The notes beneath the pieces are model-generated. The model was not told where the DNA came from. It made no database searches and worked only from the letters and a program-made list of their open reading frames with translations. A program made the position numbers and the translations under genes. Below, in pieces: positions 26,955 through 36,347 of a stretch of DNA of 64,000 nt. Numbering within the stretch: position 1 is the stretch's first letter; each line of letters opens with the position of its first letter. Origin of the DNA: Bifidobacterium pullorum subsp. gallinarum (GTDB lineage Bacteria; Actinomycetota; Actinomycetes; Actinomycetales; Bifidobacteriaceae); NCBI RefSeq assembly GCF_000741215.1, contig NZ_JGYX01000005.1:248001-312000 (forward strand). Direction: 5' to 3'.

Positions 26955-28106
26955 TTACGGCATCAACGCACAGAACAGGGCCTCGAACACCAGCGTCGGG
27001 TTGCCGTTGCCGTTCAGTCTGCGCCGCGCCGTGGCGATGTCCTCCAGGCGCCGCACGGCGTCCGCGCGGCTCAGTCTCACCGACAGTTCGGTGATGGACG
27101 CCCGGTTCTCCAGGTTGATCAGCCCGACCGCATCCTCCGCGTTGTTCTGCAGGACGGCCACGTCACGGTAGATGCTGGCGACCGAGTTGAGGGCCCGGTC
27201 CAGCACATCGCGGCTACGACGGGTTGCGCGGCGCTTGAGTTCGTCCTTCTTGGCGATGGCGTTGTACGCGCCGCGGAGCGCGGGCGGGATGCGGTCCTTC
27301 TCCCCCAGCCCGTTGACACGCCGGAAATCGGCCTCCGCCGCCACGGCCTGCCTGTTCACGTCCTCCTGCGCCTGCTCCTGCGCGTTCTCGATCAGCCGGC
27401 CGGCCAACAGCACGGCATCCGAGGCGCGGTTGAGATTCAACACGCCCACGACCAGCTCGTCGCGGTCGGTCATAACCCGCTCGTTCGTGGCGTACAGGCG
27501 CGCCACCCCGATATGGCCCTCCGCCAGACGTGCCGCGCGCGCGGCCAGGTGCTGGTCCACGCCGTCATGGCGCTGCAGGAACTCGGCCACCGCCGGCGTG
27601 GACGGCACGGCCAGGTTCACGATGCGGGTGCGCGAGCGGATCGTCGGCAGCACGTCCTGGGCGCTGGGCGCGCACAGCAGCCAGATCGTATGCTCGCTGG
27701 GCTCCTCGATCTCCTTGAGCAGCACGTTCGTGGACCGTTCCAGCATGCGGTCCACATCCTCGATGATGATGACCCGCCACGGCGCCGTGCTGGGCATCTG
27801 CTCGGATTTGGCGATCAGGCCGCGCACCTCGTCGATACCGATCGTGACCTTGTTCGTGGCCAGCACGGTCACATCGGGATGGGTGCCGGCCAGAATCTGC
27901 TCGGTCGTGCGCGTCGGGACATCATCGAGCCCGTGGTCGGGGCTTTCCAATGCGGCGGCGAACGCACGCGCCACGTTGGAGCGTCCGGATCCGGGAGGTC
28001 CGCAGATCAGCCACGATTGGGCGATGGACGCCGGGTCGCCGGCGGCAACGGCTTTCAGCTGCTCAACGACCTGCCTCTGTCCGACGATGGCATCCCACAC
28101 GCTCAT
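26955..28106 (-). CDS. holB: DNA polymerase III delta' subunit
   Basis: HolB is the clamp-loader delta' ATPase-like subunit. The 383-residue protein has the P-loop [11 protein letters not shown] near residue 36, a sensor-like [12 protein letters not shown] and the SRTRIVNL segment in place of the usual SRC. Domain I-II cover about residues 1-200, and a helical collar follows. The zinc-binding cysteines of many delta' proteins are absent, as in other actinobacteria. The ATG at 28106 overlaps the tmk stop (ATGA), so it is translationally coupled within a topA-tmk-holB unit. Confidence 0.92.
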   Translation of the reverse strand: MSVWDAIVGQRQVVEQLKAVAAGDPASIAQSWLICGPPGSGRSNVARAFAAALESPDHGLDDVPTRTTEQILAGTHPDVTVLATNKVTIGIDEVRGLIAKSEQMPSTAPWRVIIIEDVDRMLERSTNVLLKEIEEPSEHTIWLLCAPSAQDVLPTIRSRTRIVNLAVPSTPAVAEFLQRHDGVDQHLAARAARLAEGHIGVARLYATNERVMTDRDELVVGVLNLNRASDAVLLAGRLIENAQEQAQEDVNRQAVAAEADFRRVNGLGEKDRIPPALRGAYNAIAKKDELKRRATRRSRDVLDRALNSVASIYRDVAVLQNNAEDAVGLINLENRASITELSVRLSRADAVRRLEDIATARRRLNGNGNPTLVFEALFCALMP

Positions 28107-28840
28107 CGCGCACCTCCCGCAGCCCCCGTGCAGGCGTCCCCCGGCGTACGGTCCGTGTCGGACGAGGATACGGTCCGACGCGCCAGCACGGCATCGACAT
28201 CGGCACGGATCGTCCGCCACACCTCTTCCACGGAACGCGCGGCATCGACGACCAGGAACCGCTCCGGCTCGGCTTGGGCCAGGTCCAGGAACGCCCGCCG
28301 CGTGCGCTTCTGGAAGTCGTCGCCGGCGGCCTCCATGCGATCGGCGCTGTGGGTCAGCCGCTCATGCGACTGCGAGGGGTCCATATCCAGCAGATAGGTG
28401 CGCTCGGGCAGCAGGTTGTCGGTGGCCCACAGGCTGAGGTTCCGGATCTCCGCGGGCGTCAGCTCACGTCCGCCCGCCTGGTAGGCCAGCGACGAGTCGA
28501 GGTACCGGTCGGTGATGACCACGGCCCCGCGTTCCAGCGCCGGCCGGATCTTCTCCGCCACATGCTGGGCGCGGTCGGCCGCGAAGATCAGGGCTTCGGC
28601 CCGAGGCGCGATGTCGGCGGCGGACGCGGGCTGCGGCGCTGCCGCGGCATCGTCATCCGCGCCGGAGGACACGCCATGCAGCAACAGCTGGCGCAGGGCC
28701 CGGCCCAGCGGCGTGCCGCCGGGTTCGCGGGTCACGACGACGTCATAGCCCAGCGACAGGGCGTAGTCGCGCAGCCGGCCGACCTGCGTGGTCTTGCCCA
28801 CGCCGTCGACCCCTTCGAACGAGATGAACAGCCCTGCCAT
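28103..28840 (-). CDS. tmk: Thymidylate kinase
   Basis: Tmk phosphorylates dTMP to dTDP. The 245-residue enzyme shows the P-loop [12 protein letters not shown] near residue 6, [10 protein letters not shown], the [11 protein letters not shown] motif and the lid region with AGDDFQKR. It carries an insertion rich in Asp and Ala ([17 protein letters not shown]) before the [14 protein letters not shown] segment, and a variable C-terminal extension. Start 28840 has AAAGGGAAG upstream; an ATG at 28855 is possible. It overlaps holB by 4 bp. Confidence 0.93.
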   Translation of the reverse strand: MAGLFISFEGVDGVGKTTQVGRLRDYALSLGYDVVVTREPGGTPLGRALRQLLLHGVSSGADDDAAAAPQPASAADIAPRAEALIFAADRAQHVAEKIRPALERGAVVITDRYLDSSLAYQAGGRELTPAEIRNLSLWATDNLLPERTYLLDMDPSQSHERLTHSADRMEAAGDDFQKRTRRAFLDLAQAEPERFLVVDAARSVEEVWRTIRADVDAVLARRTVSSSDTDRTPGDACTGAAGGAR

Positions 28841-28915
28841 CGACTTCCCTTTCATACGGTTCCACCAAGACGACACACCACGGTTCGCGCAACGCCCCCG
28901 TCAGTCCGACGCGAG

Positions 28916-31864
28916 CTACTCGGCCTTGGTCTTGGCGGCCGTGGACTTCTTCTTTGTTGTCGTCTTGCGGGTCGTGGTCTTCTTGGCCGTGGACGACTTG
29001 GACGACGCCGTGCGGCGGGTCCGGCGCTTGGTCGGGCCGGCCGCTCGCTTCTCGGCGAGCAGGCGGAAGGCCTCGGCCGGATCGATCGATTCCGGGGTGT
29101 ACTGCTTGGGCAGCGTGCGGTTCGTCTCGCCGTCGGTGATGTATGCGCCGTAGAAGCCGTCCTTGATGGTCACGGCCTTGCCTGTCTCCGGATCCGGCCC
29201 CAACTCGCGCAGCGGCGGCTTGGCGGCGCCCCGGCCGCGGCCGCGGCCGTACTTCGGCTGGGCGAACAGCTCCTTGGCCTTCTCCAGGTCGACGGTGAAG
29301 ATCTCGTCCTCGCTGCCCAGCGAGCGCGTCTCCGACTTGCCGTCCGCGCCGGTTTTAGTCAGGTACGGGCCGTACCGGCCGTTGTTCGCCGCGATGACGG
29401 CCTGCGAGACCTCGCCGGTTTCGGCGTTCGTCTCCTCCACGGTGCCGACCTCACGAGGCAGGCTCAGCAGTTTCAGCGCGTCCTCAAGGGTCAGGGTCTC
29501 CGGGGTCATGGTCTTGAACAATGACGCCATCTTGGGCTTGGGGGCCGCGGCGGCCTTGCTGCGGGTGCCGCGCTTGGCGGGCTTCGCTTCGGAGGACTCC
29601 TCGGCGGCGGGCGCGGCCGGTTCGGGCGGCACCAACGCCACGTAGGGGCCGAAGCGGCCGTTGCGCACCTCCACGGTGCCGCCGGTCGCCGGGTCCACGC
29701 CCAGTGCACGGGGGCCGCCCGCGTTCTTCTCGATCAGCTCATGGCCGACCTCGACGGTCAGCTCATCGGGGGCGAGCGTATCCGGCAGTGATGCGCGCTT
29801 CGGGTTGCCCTGATCGTCGAGATGGTTCATGTCCTCGAGATACGGGCCGTACCGGCCGACGCGCACGTGCAGCCCGTCGCCGATCTCGATGGTGTTGATG
29901 GCCCGGGCGTCGATCTCGCCCAGCTGTGCGACCTGCTGCTGCAGGCCGGCATGCGCCTCGTCCGCGTTCGCGGCCGCGCCATCGCCGGATCCGAAGTAGA
30001 ACCGGGTCAACCAGTCGCGACCGGATTCCTGCCCGTGCGCGATCTGGTCCAGTCCGTTCTCCATATCGGCCGTGAACTGGTAGTCCACGTACTTGGGGAA
30101 CTTGGTCTCCAACAGCTTGGTGACCGCGAACGCCAGCCACGAGGGGATCAGCGCGCGACCGCGCTCATACACGTATCCACGGTCGATGATCGTGGAGATG
30201 ATGCTGGCGTATGTGGACGGGCGGCCGATCTCCTTGGCCTCCAGGGTCCGTACCAGCGACGCCTCGGTGTAGCGTGCCGGGGGCTGGGTCTCGTGTCCGT
30301 CCGCCTGCACGGCGACCGCGTGCAGCACGTCGCCGGTGCGCATCGGGGGCAGCGACGCGTTCTCGTCGGACTCGGCCTGCTTGGCGGTACGGCCGGTTGC
30401 CTGCGACGCGGCAGCCGCGCTTGCGGAGGGTTCCGCGCCGCCAGCCGGCTGCGCGGCCTGTTCGGTCTTGGGTTCCGCGGACGCGCGACGGCCCTCCCCG
30501 GTGGCCTTCATGAAGCCCGGGAATTCGATGACCGTGCCGGAGGCCTGGAACACGGCCTCGCCGTAGGTTCCGGCGGGCGCCGACAGCCGGACGGTGGCGG
30601 TCGAACCGGTGGCGTCGGCCATCTGGGAGGCCAGTGTGCGCTGCCAGATCAGCGTGTACAGCTTCAACTGGTCGGCAGGCACCTTGGTGGCGAGCTCCTG
30701 CGGATCACGGAACCGTGCGCCCGCCGGACGGATGCACTCGTGTGCCTCCTGGGCGCCCGCGGTCCGCGTGGTGTACTGCTTGGGCCCATCGGACAGGAAG
30801 GCCTTGCCGAAATGGAACTCCACGGCATTGCGCGCCGCTTCGATGGCCTCCTGCGAGAGCGTGACCGAATCGGTACGCATGTAGGTGATATAGCCGTTCT
30901 CGTACAGTCCCTGCGCCGCGCGCATGGTCTGGCGCGAGCTCATGCCCAGCCGGTTGCCGGCCGCCTGCTGCAGCGTGGAGGTGGTGAACGGCGGCTGCGG
31001 ACGACGGCGGTAGGGCTTGGTCTCCATCGACATGACGGTGAACGCGGCCTGTTCAAGCGCTGTGGCCACGGCCGTGGCCTGGGCCTCATCCAGCTGGCGC
31101 ACGTTGCCGGCGAACCCGTCCGGCGTCAGCTGGCCGGTGGTATCGAAGTCCTTGGAACCGGCCAGACGCCTGCCGTCCAACGACACCATGCGCGAGGCGA
31201 AGCGCACCTCCTGGCCTTCGGCATCGGGAGCGGCGAGCGTGGCGCTCACATCCCAGTACGGCGCACGGACGAACGCCATGCGTTCGCGCTCACGCTCCAC
31301 GATCAGGCGGGTGGCCACGGACTGCACGCGCCCTGCGGACAGGCCCGGCCCGACCTTGCGCCACAGCACCGGGGAAAGCTCATAGCCGTAAAGACGGTCG
31401 AGCACGCGGCGGGTCTCCTGTGCGTCGACCATATGGGCGTCCACATCCCTGGTCTTGTTCAACGACGCCTTGATGGCCTCGGGCGTGATCTCGTGGAACA
31501 CCATGCGCTTGACGGGAACCTTGGGCTTGAGGGTCTCCACCAGATGCCAGGCGATGGCCTCACCTTCACGGTCCTCATCAGTGGCGAGATAGAGCTCGTC
31601 GGCGTCCTTCAGGGCGGCCTTGAGTTCGGCGACCGTCCTCTTCTTCTCGCTGCCCACAATGTAGTACGGCTTGAATCCATCCTCCACATCGACGCCGAAC
31701 TTGCCGAATTTCGCCTTGGCGGAGGCGGGCACCTGGCTGGGCTGCGCAAGATCGCGGATATGGCCCACCGATGCCATCACGGTATAGTCGTTGCCCAGGT
31801 ATCCCCCGATTTTCCTGGCCTTGGTGGGAGACTCCACTATGACGAGCTTGGTGCCGTTACCCAT
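28916..31864 (-). CDS. topA: DNA topoisomerase I
   Basis: TopA relaxes negative supercoils. This 982-residue type IA enzyme begins with the TOPRIM domain (LVIVESPTKARKI, ATDEDREGEAIAWH), and the catalytic Tyr lies in NGYITYMRTDSV. The C-terminus has at least four (R/F/Y)GPY-type repeats (VGRYGPYLED, NGRFGPYVAL, NGRYGPYLTK, DGFYGAYITD) instead of Cys-type zinc fingers, followed by a Lys-rich tail (TAKKTTTRKTTTKKK). A Ser/Ala-rich insertion in the middle is probably a linker. The Shine-Dalgarno AAGGAGAAG is clear. It is upstream of tmk-holB. Confidence 0.96.
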   Translation of the reverse strand: MGNGTKLVIVESPTKARKIGGYLGNDYTVMASVGHIRDLAQPSQVPASAKAKFGKFGVDVEDGFKPYYIVGSEKKRTVAELKAALKDADELYLATDEDREGEAIAWHLVETLKPKVPVKRMVFHEITPEAIKASLNKTRDVDAHMVDAQETRRVLDRLYGYELSPVLWRKVGPGLSAGRVQSVATRLIVERERERMAFVRAPYWDVSATLAAPDAEGQEVRFASRMVSLDGRRLAGSKDFDTTGQLTPDGFAGNVRQLDEAQATAVATALEQAAFTVMSMETKPYRRRPQPPFTTSTLQQAAGNRLGMSSRQTMRAAQGLYENGYITYMRTDSVTLSQEAIEAARNAVEFHFGKAFLSDGPKQYTTRTAGAQEAHECIRPAGARFRDPQELATKVPADQLKLYTLIWQRTLASQMADATGSTATVRLSAPAGTYGEAVFQASGTVIEFPGFMKATGEGRRASAEPKTEQAAQPAGGAEPSASAAAASQATGRTAKQAESDENASLPPMRTGDVLHAVAVQADGHETQPPARYTEASLVRTLEAKEIGRPSTYASIISTIIDRGYVYERGRALIPSWLAFAVTKLLETKFPKYVDYQFTADMENGLDQIAHGQESGRDWLTRFYFGSGDGAAANADEAHAGLQQQVAQLGEIDARAINTIEIGDGLHVRVGRYGPYLEDMNHLDDQGNPKRASLPDTLAPDELTVEVGHELIEKNAGGPRALGVDPATGGTVEVRNGRFGPYVALVPPEPAAPAAEESSEAKPAKRGTRSKAAAAPKPKMASLFKTMTPETLTLEDALKLLSLPREVGTVEETNAETGEVSQAVIAANNGRYGPYLTKTGADGKSETRSLGSEDEIFTVDLEKAKELFAQPKYGRGRGRGAAKPPLRELGPDPETGKAVTIKDGFYGAYITDGETNRTLPKQYTPESIDPAEAFRLLAEKRAAGPTKRRTRRTASSKSSTAKKTTTRKTTTKKKSTAAKTKAE

Positions 31865-31962
31865 GTCTTCTCCTTACGACTTGCGTTTGCACGTCATCTT
31901 ACTCATGTCCCGACAACTATCGGCAAATCCCAGTGTGGCGAACGGCCGCCGTCGGCACGGCG

Positions 31963-33108
31963 TCACCGGCGGGGCGGCGCCGGTGGAGCCCCGACCAGGC
32001 CGAGTCTGGTCAACGGCGAAGCCGTGATCTGCCGCATGGCCAACGTCATGCCGAACACCAGCAACGCCATGCCGGACACCCCGGTCATCGCGGACACGCA
32101 GGCCCCCTCGATGCACCATTCGGCGCTCAGTTCCAGCCCCGGCACGATCTGCCAGATGACATACGCGGTATAGGCCAACAGCAGCACGCCGCCGGTGATC
32201 ATCACCGTGCCGACGATCTGCACCGCCGGCGACGAGGCGCGTTTACCGGGTTCATCCATGCCGGAGGTCCGGGTGAACGCCAGCGTCAGCATCGCCATCG
32301 CCCCCGCAATGCACAACGCCATCACCACATCCGTCGGGCGGTGCCACTTCCCGACCACCACCGAGGCTCCGACCAGCAGCGCGAACACGGCGCCGATCAC
32401 GCCCGTCAGCGCGCGCCAGGCCCGCGGCACCACGCACAGCAGGGCGATGCCCGCCGCCGCGGCGAGTATCGTATGCCCCGATGGCGCGGAATTCGCCTCC
32501 GGCGCCTCCACATGGATGATGAACGGACGCGGCAGATGCTCCTTCAGCAGCGAGGACGCCAAACACAGCACGGCGAACACCGCCGATTGCCCCAGCAACC
32601 ACCAACGTTTCCGCACGATCGCCACAATCACGGCCCCCACAGCCAACACAGCGCTGATGACTTGGACCACCAGGGAGACGGTGAACACACCGACCACCGG
32701 GTTGAGCCAATCCGGCAGCCGCTCCACCAGATGGCTCCACACCATATCGTCATAGGCCTGCCCATCCTCGGTGCACACCCCCAGCCACCAGACGCCCGCC
32801 GCCATGGCCGCCATCATCAACGCGAACACCACGCACAGCACGCGGCTGGAGATGCGCGGCCGCACCGTCAACGGGTCGAGCCGTGCCAGCCCCTGTTCCA
32901 CCGTCACATCATCCAACTCGGCCGAGGATCCCGGCAGCGGCACCGCGGACGGACCATGCTCGCCGGTATTGGACGCCAGCATATTCACCGGCGCCGCGGG
33001 ATCGACCACCACCGGGGACTCCGGCGTGCTCATCGGCGCAAAATCCAACGCCGGCGCGGCCTGCTCGGCCTGCGGCGATTCTGAATGCATCTGCTGTTCG
33101 TCTGTCAT
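31963..33108 (-). CDS. PAP2-family membrane phosphatase
   Basis: This 381-residue integral membrane protein has a polar N-terminal cytosolic domain of about 85 residues and then about eight transmembrane helices. The PAP2 acid-phosphatase motifs are present: KEHLPRP, PSGHT and KWHRPTDV. It is likely to remove phosphate from a lipid pyrophosphate such as undecaprenyl-PP or a phosphatidate; the substrate is not decidable. The start at 33108 lacks a clear Shine-Dalgarno; a TAGAGT eight bases upstream may be a -10 for a leaderless mRNA. Confidence 0.88.
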   Translation of the reverse strand: MTDEQQMHSESPQAEQAAPALDFAPMSTPESPVVVDPAAPVNMLASNTGEHGPSAVPLPGSSAELDDVTVEQGLARLDPLTVRPRISSRVLCVVFALMMAAMAAGVWWLGVCTEDGQAYDDMVWSHLVERLPDWLNPVVGVFTVSLVVQVISAVLAVGAVIVAIVRKRWWLLGQSAVFAVLCLASSLLKEHLPRPFIIHVEAPEANSAPSGHTILAAAAGIALLCVVPRAWRALTGVIGAVFALLVGASVVVGKWHRPTDVVMALCIAGAMAMLTLAFTRTSGMDEPGKRASSPAVQIVGTVMITGGVLLLAYTAYVIWQIVPGLELSAEWCIEGACVSAMTGVSGMALLVFGMTLAMRQITASPLTRLGLVGAPPAPPRR

Positions 33109-33139
33109 ACCCACGACTCTACGAGATGACTCCCGACAG

Positions 33140-33153
33140 GGTAGATATCTACC
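33140..33153. promoter_or_regulatory. Perfect 14-bp palindrome GGTAGATATCTACC
   Basis: This perfect palindrome lies about 32 bp upstream of the PAP2 start and 50 bp past the end of SRP RNA. It has the size of an operator for a dimeric regulator. No regulator gene is adjacent. Confidence 0.45.
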
Positions 33154-33196
33154 GTTCCTTGCGTCGGAATCCGCACAAACCGCGGTCGGATACGGA

Positions 33197-33287
33197 AAAA
33201 CCTCCACGCACCCGTCAGAGGCCACTTACCCTTGCTGCATTCCTGCCCTGGGGGAGTTGGGTGACATAACGCCACATGGAGGCTTGC
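33197..33287 (-). ncRNA. ffs: Signal recognition particle RNA (4.5S-type)
   Basis: The minus strand carries the conserved helix 8 of small bacterial SRP RNA: CAGGGCAGGAATGCAGCAAGG, with the GGAA tetraloop and the asymmetric AGCA internal loop. Its ends pair (CCTCCA / TGGAGG) and a run of T follows the 3' end, serving as terminator. The boundaries are estimated from the terminal stem. SRP RNA partners Ffh to target membrane proteins. Confidence 0.88.
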
Positions 33288-33505
33288 ACCAGTGTACACC
33301 ATGCCGGGACGAGGACTCTGCGTTCCGCGTGCCTTCCGCACGCCGACCGCGCGATGCCGTGGCCGTTTCCGCTTGTCCGTTCCATGCGCAGCCAACCGTG
33401 CCACCCGCGGTTGGGCCAAGGCGGTGGGTAGCATGGAGGAAAACGTACACGAGGTCCGTGCCGTTCCGCGGCCGACCGATAACAGCCCGACGACAAGGAG
33501 TAATG

Positions 33506-34684
33506 ATGGCTGAGGATGTGACGTATCCGGATTTGGTAGTGGTCGGCGCAGGCCTGTTCGGTCTGACGGTGGCGCAGCAGGCAGTGGAGAAGGCTGGCGC
33601 GCGCGTGCATATCATCGACGTGCGCGATCATATCGGCGGCAACGCGTACTCGTACTTCGACGAAGAGACCGGTGCCGAAATCCACAAGTACGGTGCGCAT
33701 CTGTTCCATACGTCGAATCAGCGCGTGTGGGAGTATGTCAACCGTTTCACCGAATTCACGGACTACGTGCATCGCGTGTACGCCACACATGACGGCGAGG
33801 TATATCCGCTGCCGACGAATCTGGGCACGATCAACCAGTTCTTCCGTGCACACTACACGCCGGCTGAAGCCAAGGCGCTGATCGAGGAGCAGGCGGGCGA
33901 ACTGGCAGGCAAGGATCCGCAGAACCTGAACGACAAGGGCATCTCGTTGATTGGACGCCCGTTGTATGAGGCGTTCATCAAAAACTACACGGCCAAGCAG
34001 TGGCAGACCGACCCCAGCGAGCTGCCCGCGTCGATCATCAATCGTCTGCCGGTACGATTCAACTACGACAACCGGTATTTCAAGGACACCTGGGAGGGCC
34101 TGCCGAAGGATGGGTACACGGCCTGGTTCGAGCGGATGATCGACGATCCGCGCATCACCATGGAGTTGGGCGTGGATTTCTTCGACGCATCCCAGCCGTA
34201 CAACAAGGCCGCGCTGAACGCGGCCGGCGTGCCAGTGGTGTACACGGGTCCGGTCGACCGCTACTTCGACTACGAATTGGGCGACCTGAAGTGGCGCACG
34301 GTGGACTTCAAAGAGGTCCGCTACGACGAGGACGACCATTTCGGCTGCCCGGTGATGAACTTCTCCGACGCGGATGTGCCGTACACGCGCGCGATCGAGT
34401 TTAAGAACTTCAACCCGGAACGCCACGATTCGCAGAACCACGAGCGCACCGTGGTCTGGGAGGAGTACAGCCGGTTCGCAGAGCGCGGCGACGAGCCGTA
34501 CTACCCGATTAACACGGAGGCAGACAAGGATCTGTACGCCAAGTACGTGGAGCTCGAGAGGACCGTGCCGAACACGGTGTTCGGAGGCCGTTTGGGCACC
34601 TACAAGTACTACGACATGCACCAGGTCATCGACACCGCACTGACCGCGTACGAGGAGCAGATTCACCCCATGCTCGCCAAGTAG
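33506..34684 (+). CDS. glf: UDP-galactopyranose mutase
   Basis: Glf converts UDP-galactopyranose to UDP-galactofuranose for cell-surface polysaccharide. The 392-residue flavoprotein begins with the FAD-binding VVVGAGLFGLTVAQQ and has the family segments HKYGAHLFHTSN, GRPLYEAFIKNYTAKQW, RFNYDNRYF and YPINTEADK. It uses reduced FAD. Of two adjacent ATGs (33503, 33506), the second has the better spacing from AAGGAG. No galactan glycosyltransferase lies next to it. Confidence 0.96.
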   Translation: MAEDVTYPDLVVVGAGLFGLTVAQQAVEKAGARVHIIDVRDHIGGNAYSYFDEETGAEIHKYGAHLFHTSNQRVWEYVNRFTEFTDYVHRVYATHDGEVYPLPTNLGTINQFFRAHYTPAEAKALIEEQAGELAGKDPQNLNDKGISLIGRPLYEAFIKNYTAKQWQTDPSELPASIINRLPVRFNYDNRYFKDTWEGLPKDGYTAWFERMIDDPRITMELGVDFFDASQPYNKAALNAAGVPVVYTGPVDRYFDYELGDLKWRTVDFKEVRYDEDDHFGCPVMNFSDADVPYTRAIEFKNFNPERHDSQNHERTVVWEEYSRFAERGDEPYYPINTEADKDLYAKYVELERTVPNTVFGGRLGTYKYYDMHQVIDTALTAYEEQIHPMLAK

Positions 34685-34725
34685 TACCCGACATCTGGTA
34701 CGGGTATTCCACCTGTGCCATCCGT

Positions 34726-34765
34726 AATGGGCGTGTTGTCATATCGGTATGACAACACGCCCATT
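34726..34765. repeat. Hairpin 1 of TGTTGTCAT-core family
   Basis: An 18-bp perfect stem with 4-base loop TCGG and core GGGCGTGTTGTCATA. It lies just after the glf stop and may serve as its terminator. Confidence 0.85.
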
Positions 34766-34780
34766 TCATAGCTGCCACGA

Positions 34781-34814
34781 GCGCGTGTCGTCAGTTGAGA
34801 ATGACGACACGCGC
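34781..34814. repeat. Hairpin 2 of TGTCGTCA-core family
   Basis: A perfect 13-bp stem GCGCGTGTCGTCA / TGACGACACGCGC with an 8-base loop. Confidence 0.85.
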
Positions 34815-34827
34815 TGCAGGGGCTACG

Positions 34828-34871
34828 TCTGAGGGTGTGTTGTCACATCCGTATGACGACACACCCTCAGA
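34828..34871. repeat. Hairpin 3 of TGTTGTCA-core family
   Basis: An 18-bp stem with one T-G pair, core TGAGGGTGTGTTGTCA, and an 8-base loop. Confidence 0.85.
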
Positions 34872-34884
34872 GACGCCGATTCAA

Positions 34885-34918
34885 GGGTGTGTCGTCATGG
34901 CTGCATGACGAAACGCCC
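34885..34918. repeat. Hairpin 4 of TGTCGTCAT-core family
   Basis: A 15-bp stem with two mismatches, GGGTGTGTCGTCATG facing CATGACGAAACGCCC. It runs into the next terminator. Confidence 0.75.
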
Positions 34919-34944
34919 CCGCAGAGGTCATCCCTGCGGGGGCG
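34914..34944 (-). terminator. Terminator of the inositol-phosphate synthase gene
   Basis: A perfect 11-bp GC-rich stem CGCCCCCGCAG / CTGCGGGGGCG lies 17 bp past the stop on the minus strand and is followed by TTTCG. Confidence 0.7.
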
Positions 34945-34961
34945 TGTGTTACCTTATCGGC

Positions 34962-36104
34962 TCAGGCGCGCCAGACGTCCTTGCCTGCGGCCTTGGCGGC
35001 GGCCACGTCGGCGTCCAGCTGGGCCTCGTCGGCCTCCACCTCGCCGGAGATGAACCGCTCGACCAGCTCGCGCGCCTCGTTATCCTCATGCTGCACGGCC
35101 GGGGACTTCATGAAGTACGAGCTGGGAGCCAGCACCGGGCCGGCCAGGCCGCGGTCGAGCGCGATCTTGGCGGCGCGCACGGCGTCGATGACGATGCCCG
35201 CGGAGTTCGGGGAATCCCACACCTCCAGCTTGTATTCCAGGTTCAGCGGCACATCGCCGAAGGTGGTGCCCTCCAGACGCACGAAGGCGAACTTGCGGTC
35301 GTCCAGCCACGCCACATAGTCCGACGGGCCGATATGCACGTTGTAGTCATCCATCTCATGCGGCACCACGGAGGTGACGGCGCGGGTCTTCGAGATCTTC
35401 TTGGACTCCAGCCGCGAGCGCTGCAGCATGTTCATGAAGTCCATGTTGCCGCCCACATTGAGCTGGTAGGTGCGGTCCAGGCGCACGCCGCGGTCCTCGA
35501 ACAGACGGGCCATCACGCGGTGGGTGATCGTGGCGCCGACCTGGCTCTTGATGTCGTCGCCGACGATCGGCACGCCCGCGTCGCGGAACTTCTGCGCCCA
35601 CTCCGGGTCGGAGGCGATGAACACCGGCAGGCAGTTGACGAACGCGCAGCCCGCATCCATGGCGGCTTGGGCGTAAGCCTTATCGGCCTGCTCGGAGCCG
35701 ACCGGCAGGTACGAAACGAGCACGTCGACCCGCTTCTCGCGCAGCACCGCCGCCACGTCGACCGGTTCGGCATCCGACTCGTCGATCATCTGACGGTAGT
35801 ACTCGCCCAAACCGTCATAGGTCGGTCCGCGGAGCACCTCCACACCCAGATCCGGCACGTCGGAGAACTTGATCGTGTTGTTCTGGGACGCGAAGATGGC
35901 CTCGGACAAGTCCTTGCCCACCTTGAGCGCATCGACGTCGAACGCGGTCACGAACTCGATGTCGCGCACACGGTATCCGCCGAAGTTGTTGTGCATCAGA
36001 CCGGGGATCTTCTCATCGTCGGCCGTGTCCTTGTAGTATTCGATGCCCTGCACCAGCGATGAGGCGCAGTTGCCCACGCCGGCGATAGCCACACGAATGC
36101 TCAT
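34962..36104 (-). CDS. ino1: Inositol-3-phosphate synthase
   Basis: Ino1 turns glucose-6-phosphate into 1L-myo-inositol-1-phosphate with NAD, the first step to inositol and phosphatidylinositol in actinobacteria. The 380-residue protein shows the NAD-binding [15 protein letters not shown] at residue 6, [27 protein letters not shown], and the conserved [11 protein letters not shown] and [13 protein letters not shown] segments. The start at 36104 has GAGAGGT upstream. It is preceded by about 243 bp without a gene and divergent from the penicillin-binding protein. Confidence 0.95.
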   Translation of the reverse strand: MSIRVAIAGVGNCASSLVQGIEYYKDTADDEKIPGLMHNNFGGYRVRDIEFVTAFDVDALKVGKDLSEAIFASQNNTIKFSDVPDLGVEVLRGPTYDGLGEYYRQMIDESDAEPVDVAAVLREKRVDVLVSYLPVGSEQADKAYAQAAMDAGCAFVNCLPVFIASDPEWAQKFRDAGVPIVGDDIKSQVGATITHRVMARLFEDRGVRLDRTYQLNVGGNMDFMNMLQRSRLESKKISKTRAVTSVVPHEMDDYNVHIGPSDYVAWLDDRKFAFVRLEGTTFGDVPLNLEYKLEVWDSPNSAGIVIDAVRAAKIALDRGLAGPVLAPSSYFMKSPAVQHEDNEARELVERFISGEVEADEAQLDADVAAAKAAGKDVWRA

Positions 36105-36347
36105 CAAAACCTCTCTGTCCACTTGATAGTGTGATTGCCAATATCACCGTCCTAGCCTACCCAGCCACTGCACCGACATGACGCAGCATTCCGGATTCCC
36201 ACCATTTTCCCAGACAGCATGCAGAGATTTTGGTCAGTCCGCAGCCATCCGCCCATTTGTGAGGGTTCGGCGGAAAAACCGCGTCCGCAAGCCGCTTTTC
36301 GCCTCAAGCGCTACGGATTCTCAGGGGCGGCTACTACCTTGGACTTC

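Noticed and set aside
32771..33505. Long N-terminal extension of glf
   Set aside because: The upstream frame runs antisense to the PAP2 gene and SRP RNA; the start at 33506 has a strong Shine-Dalgarno and the normal family N-terminus.
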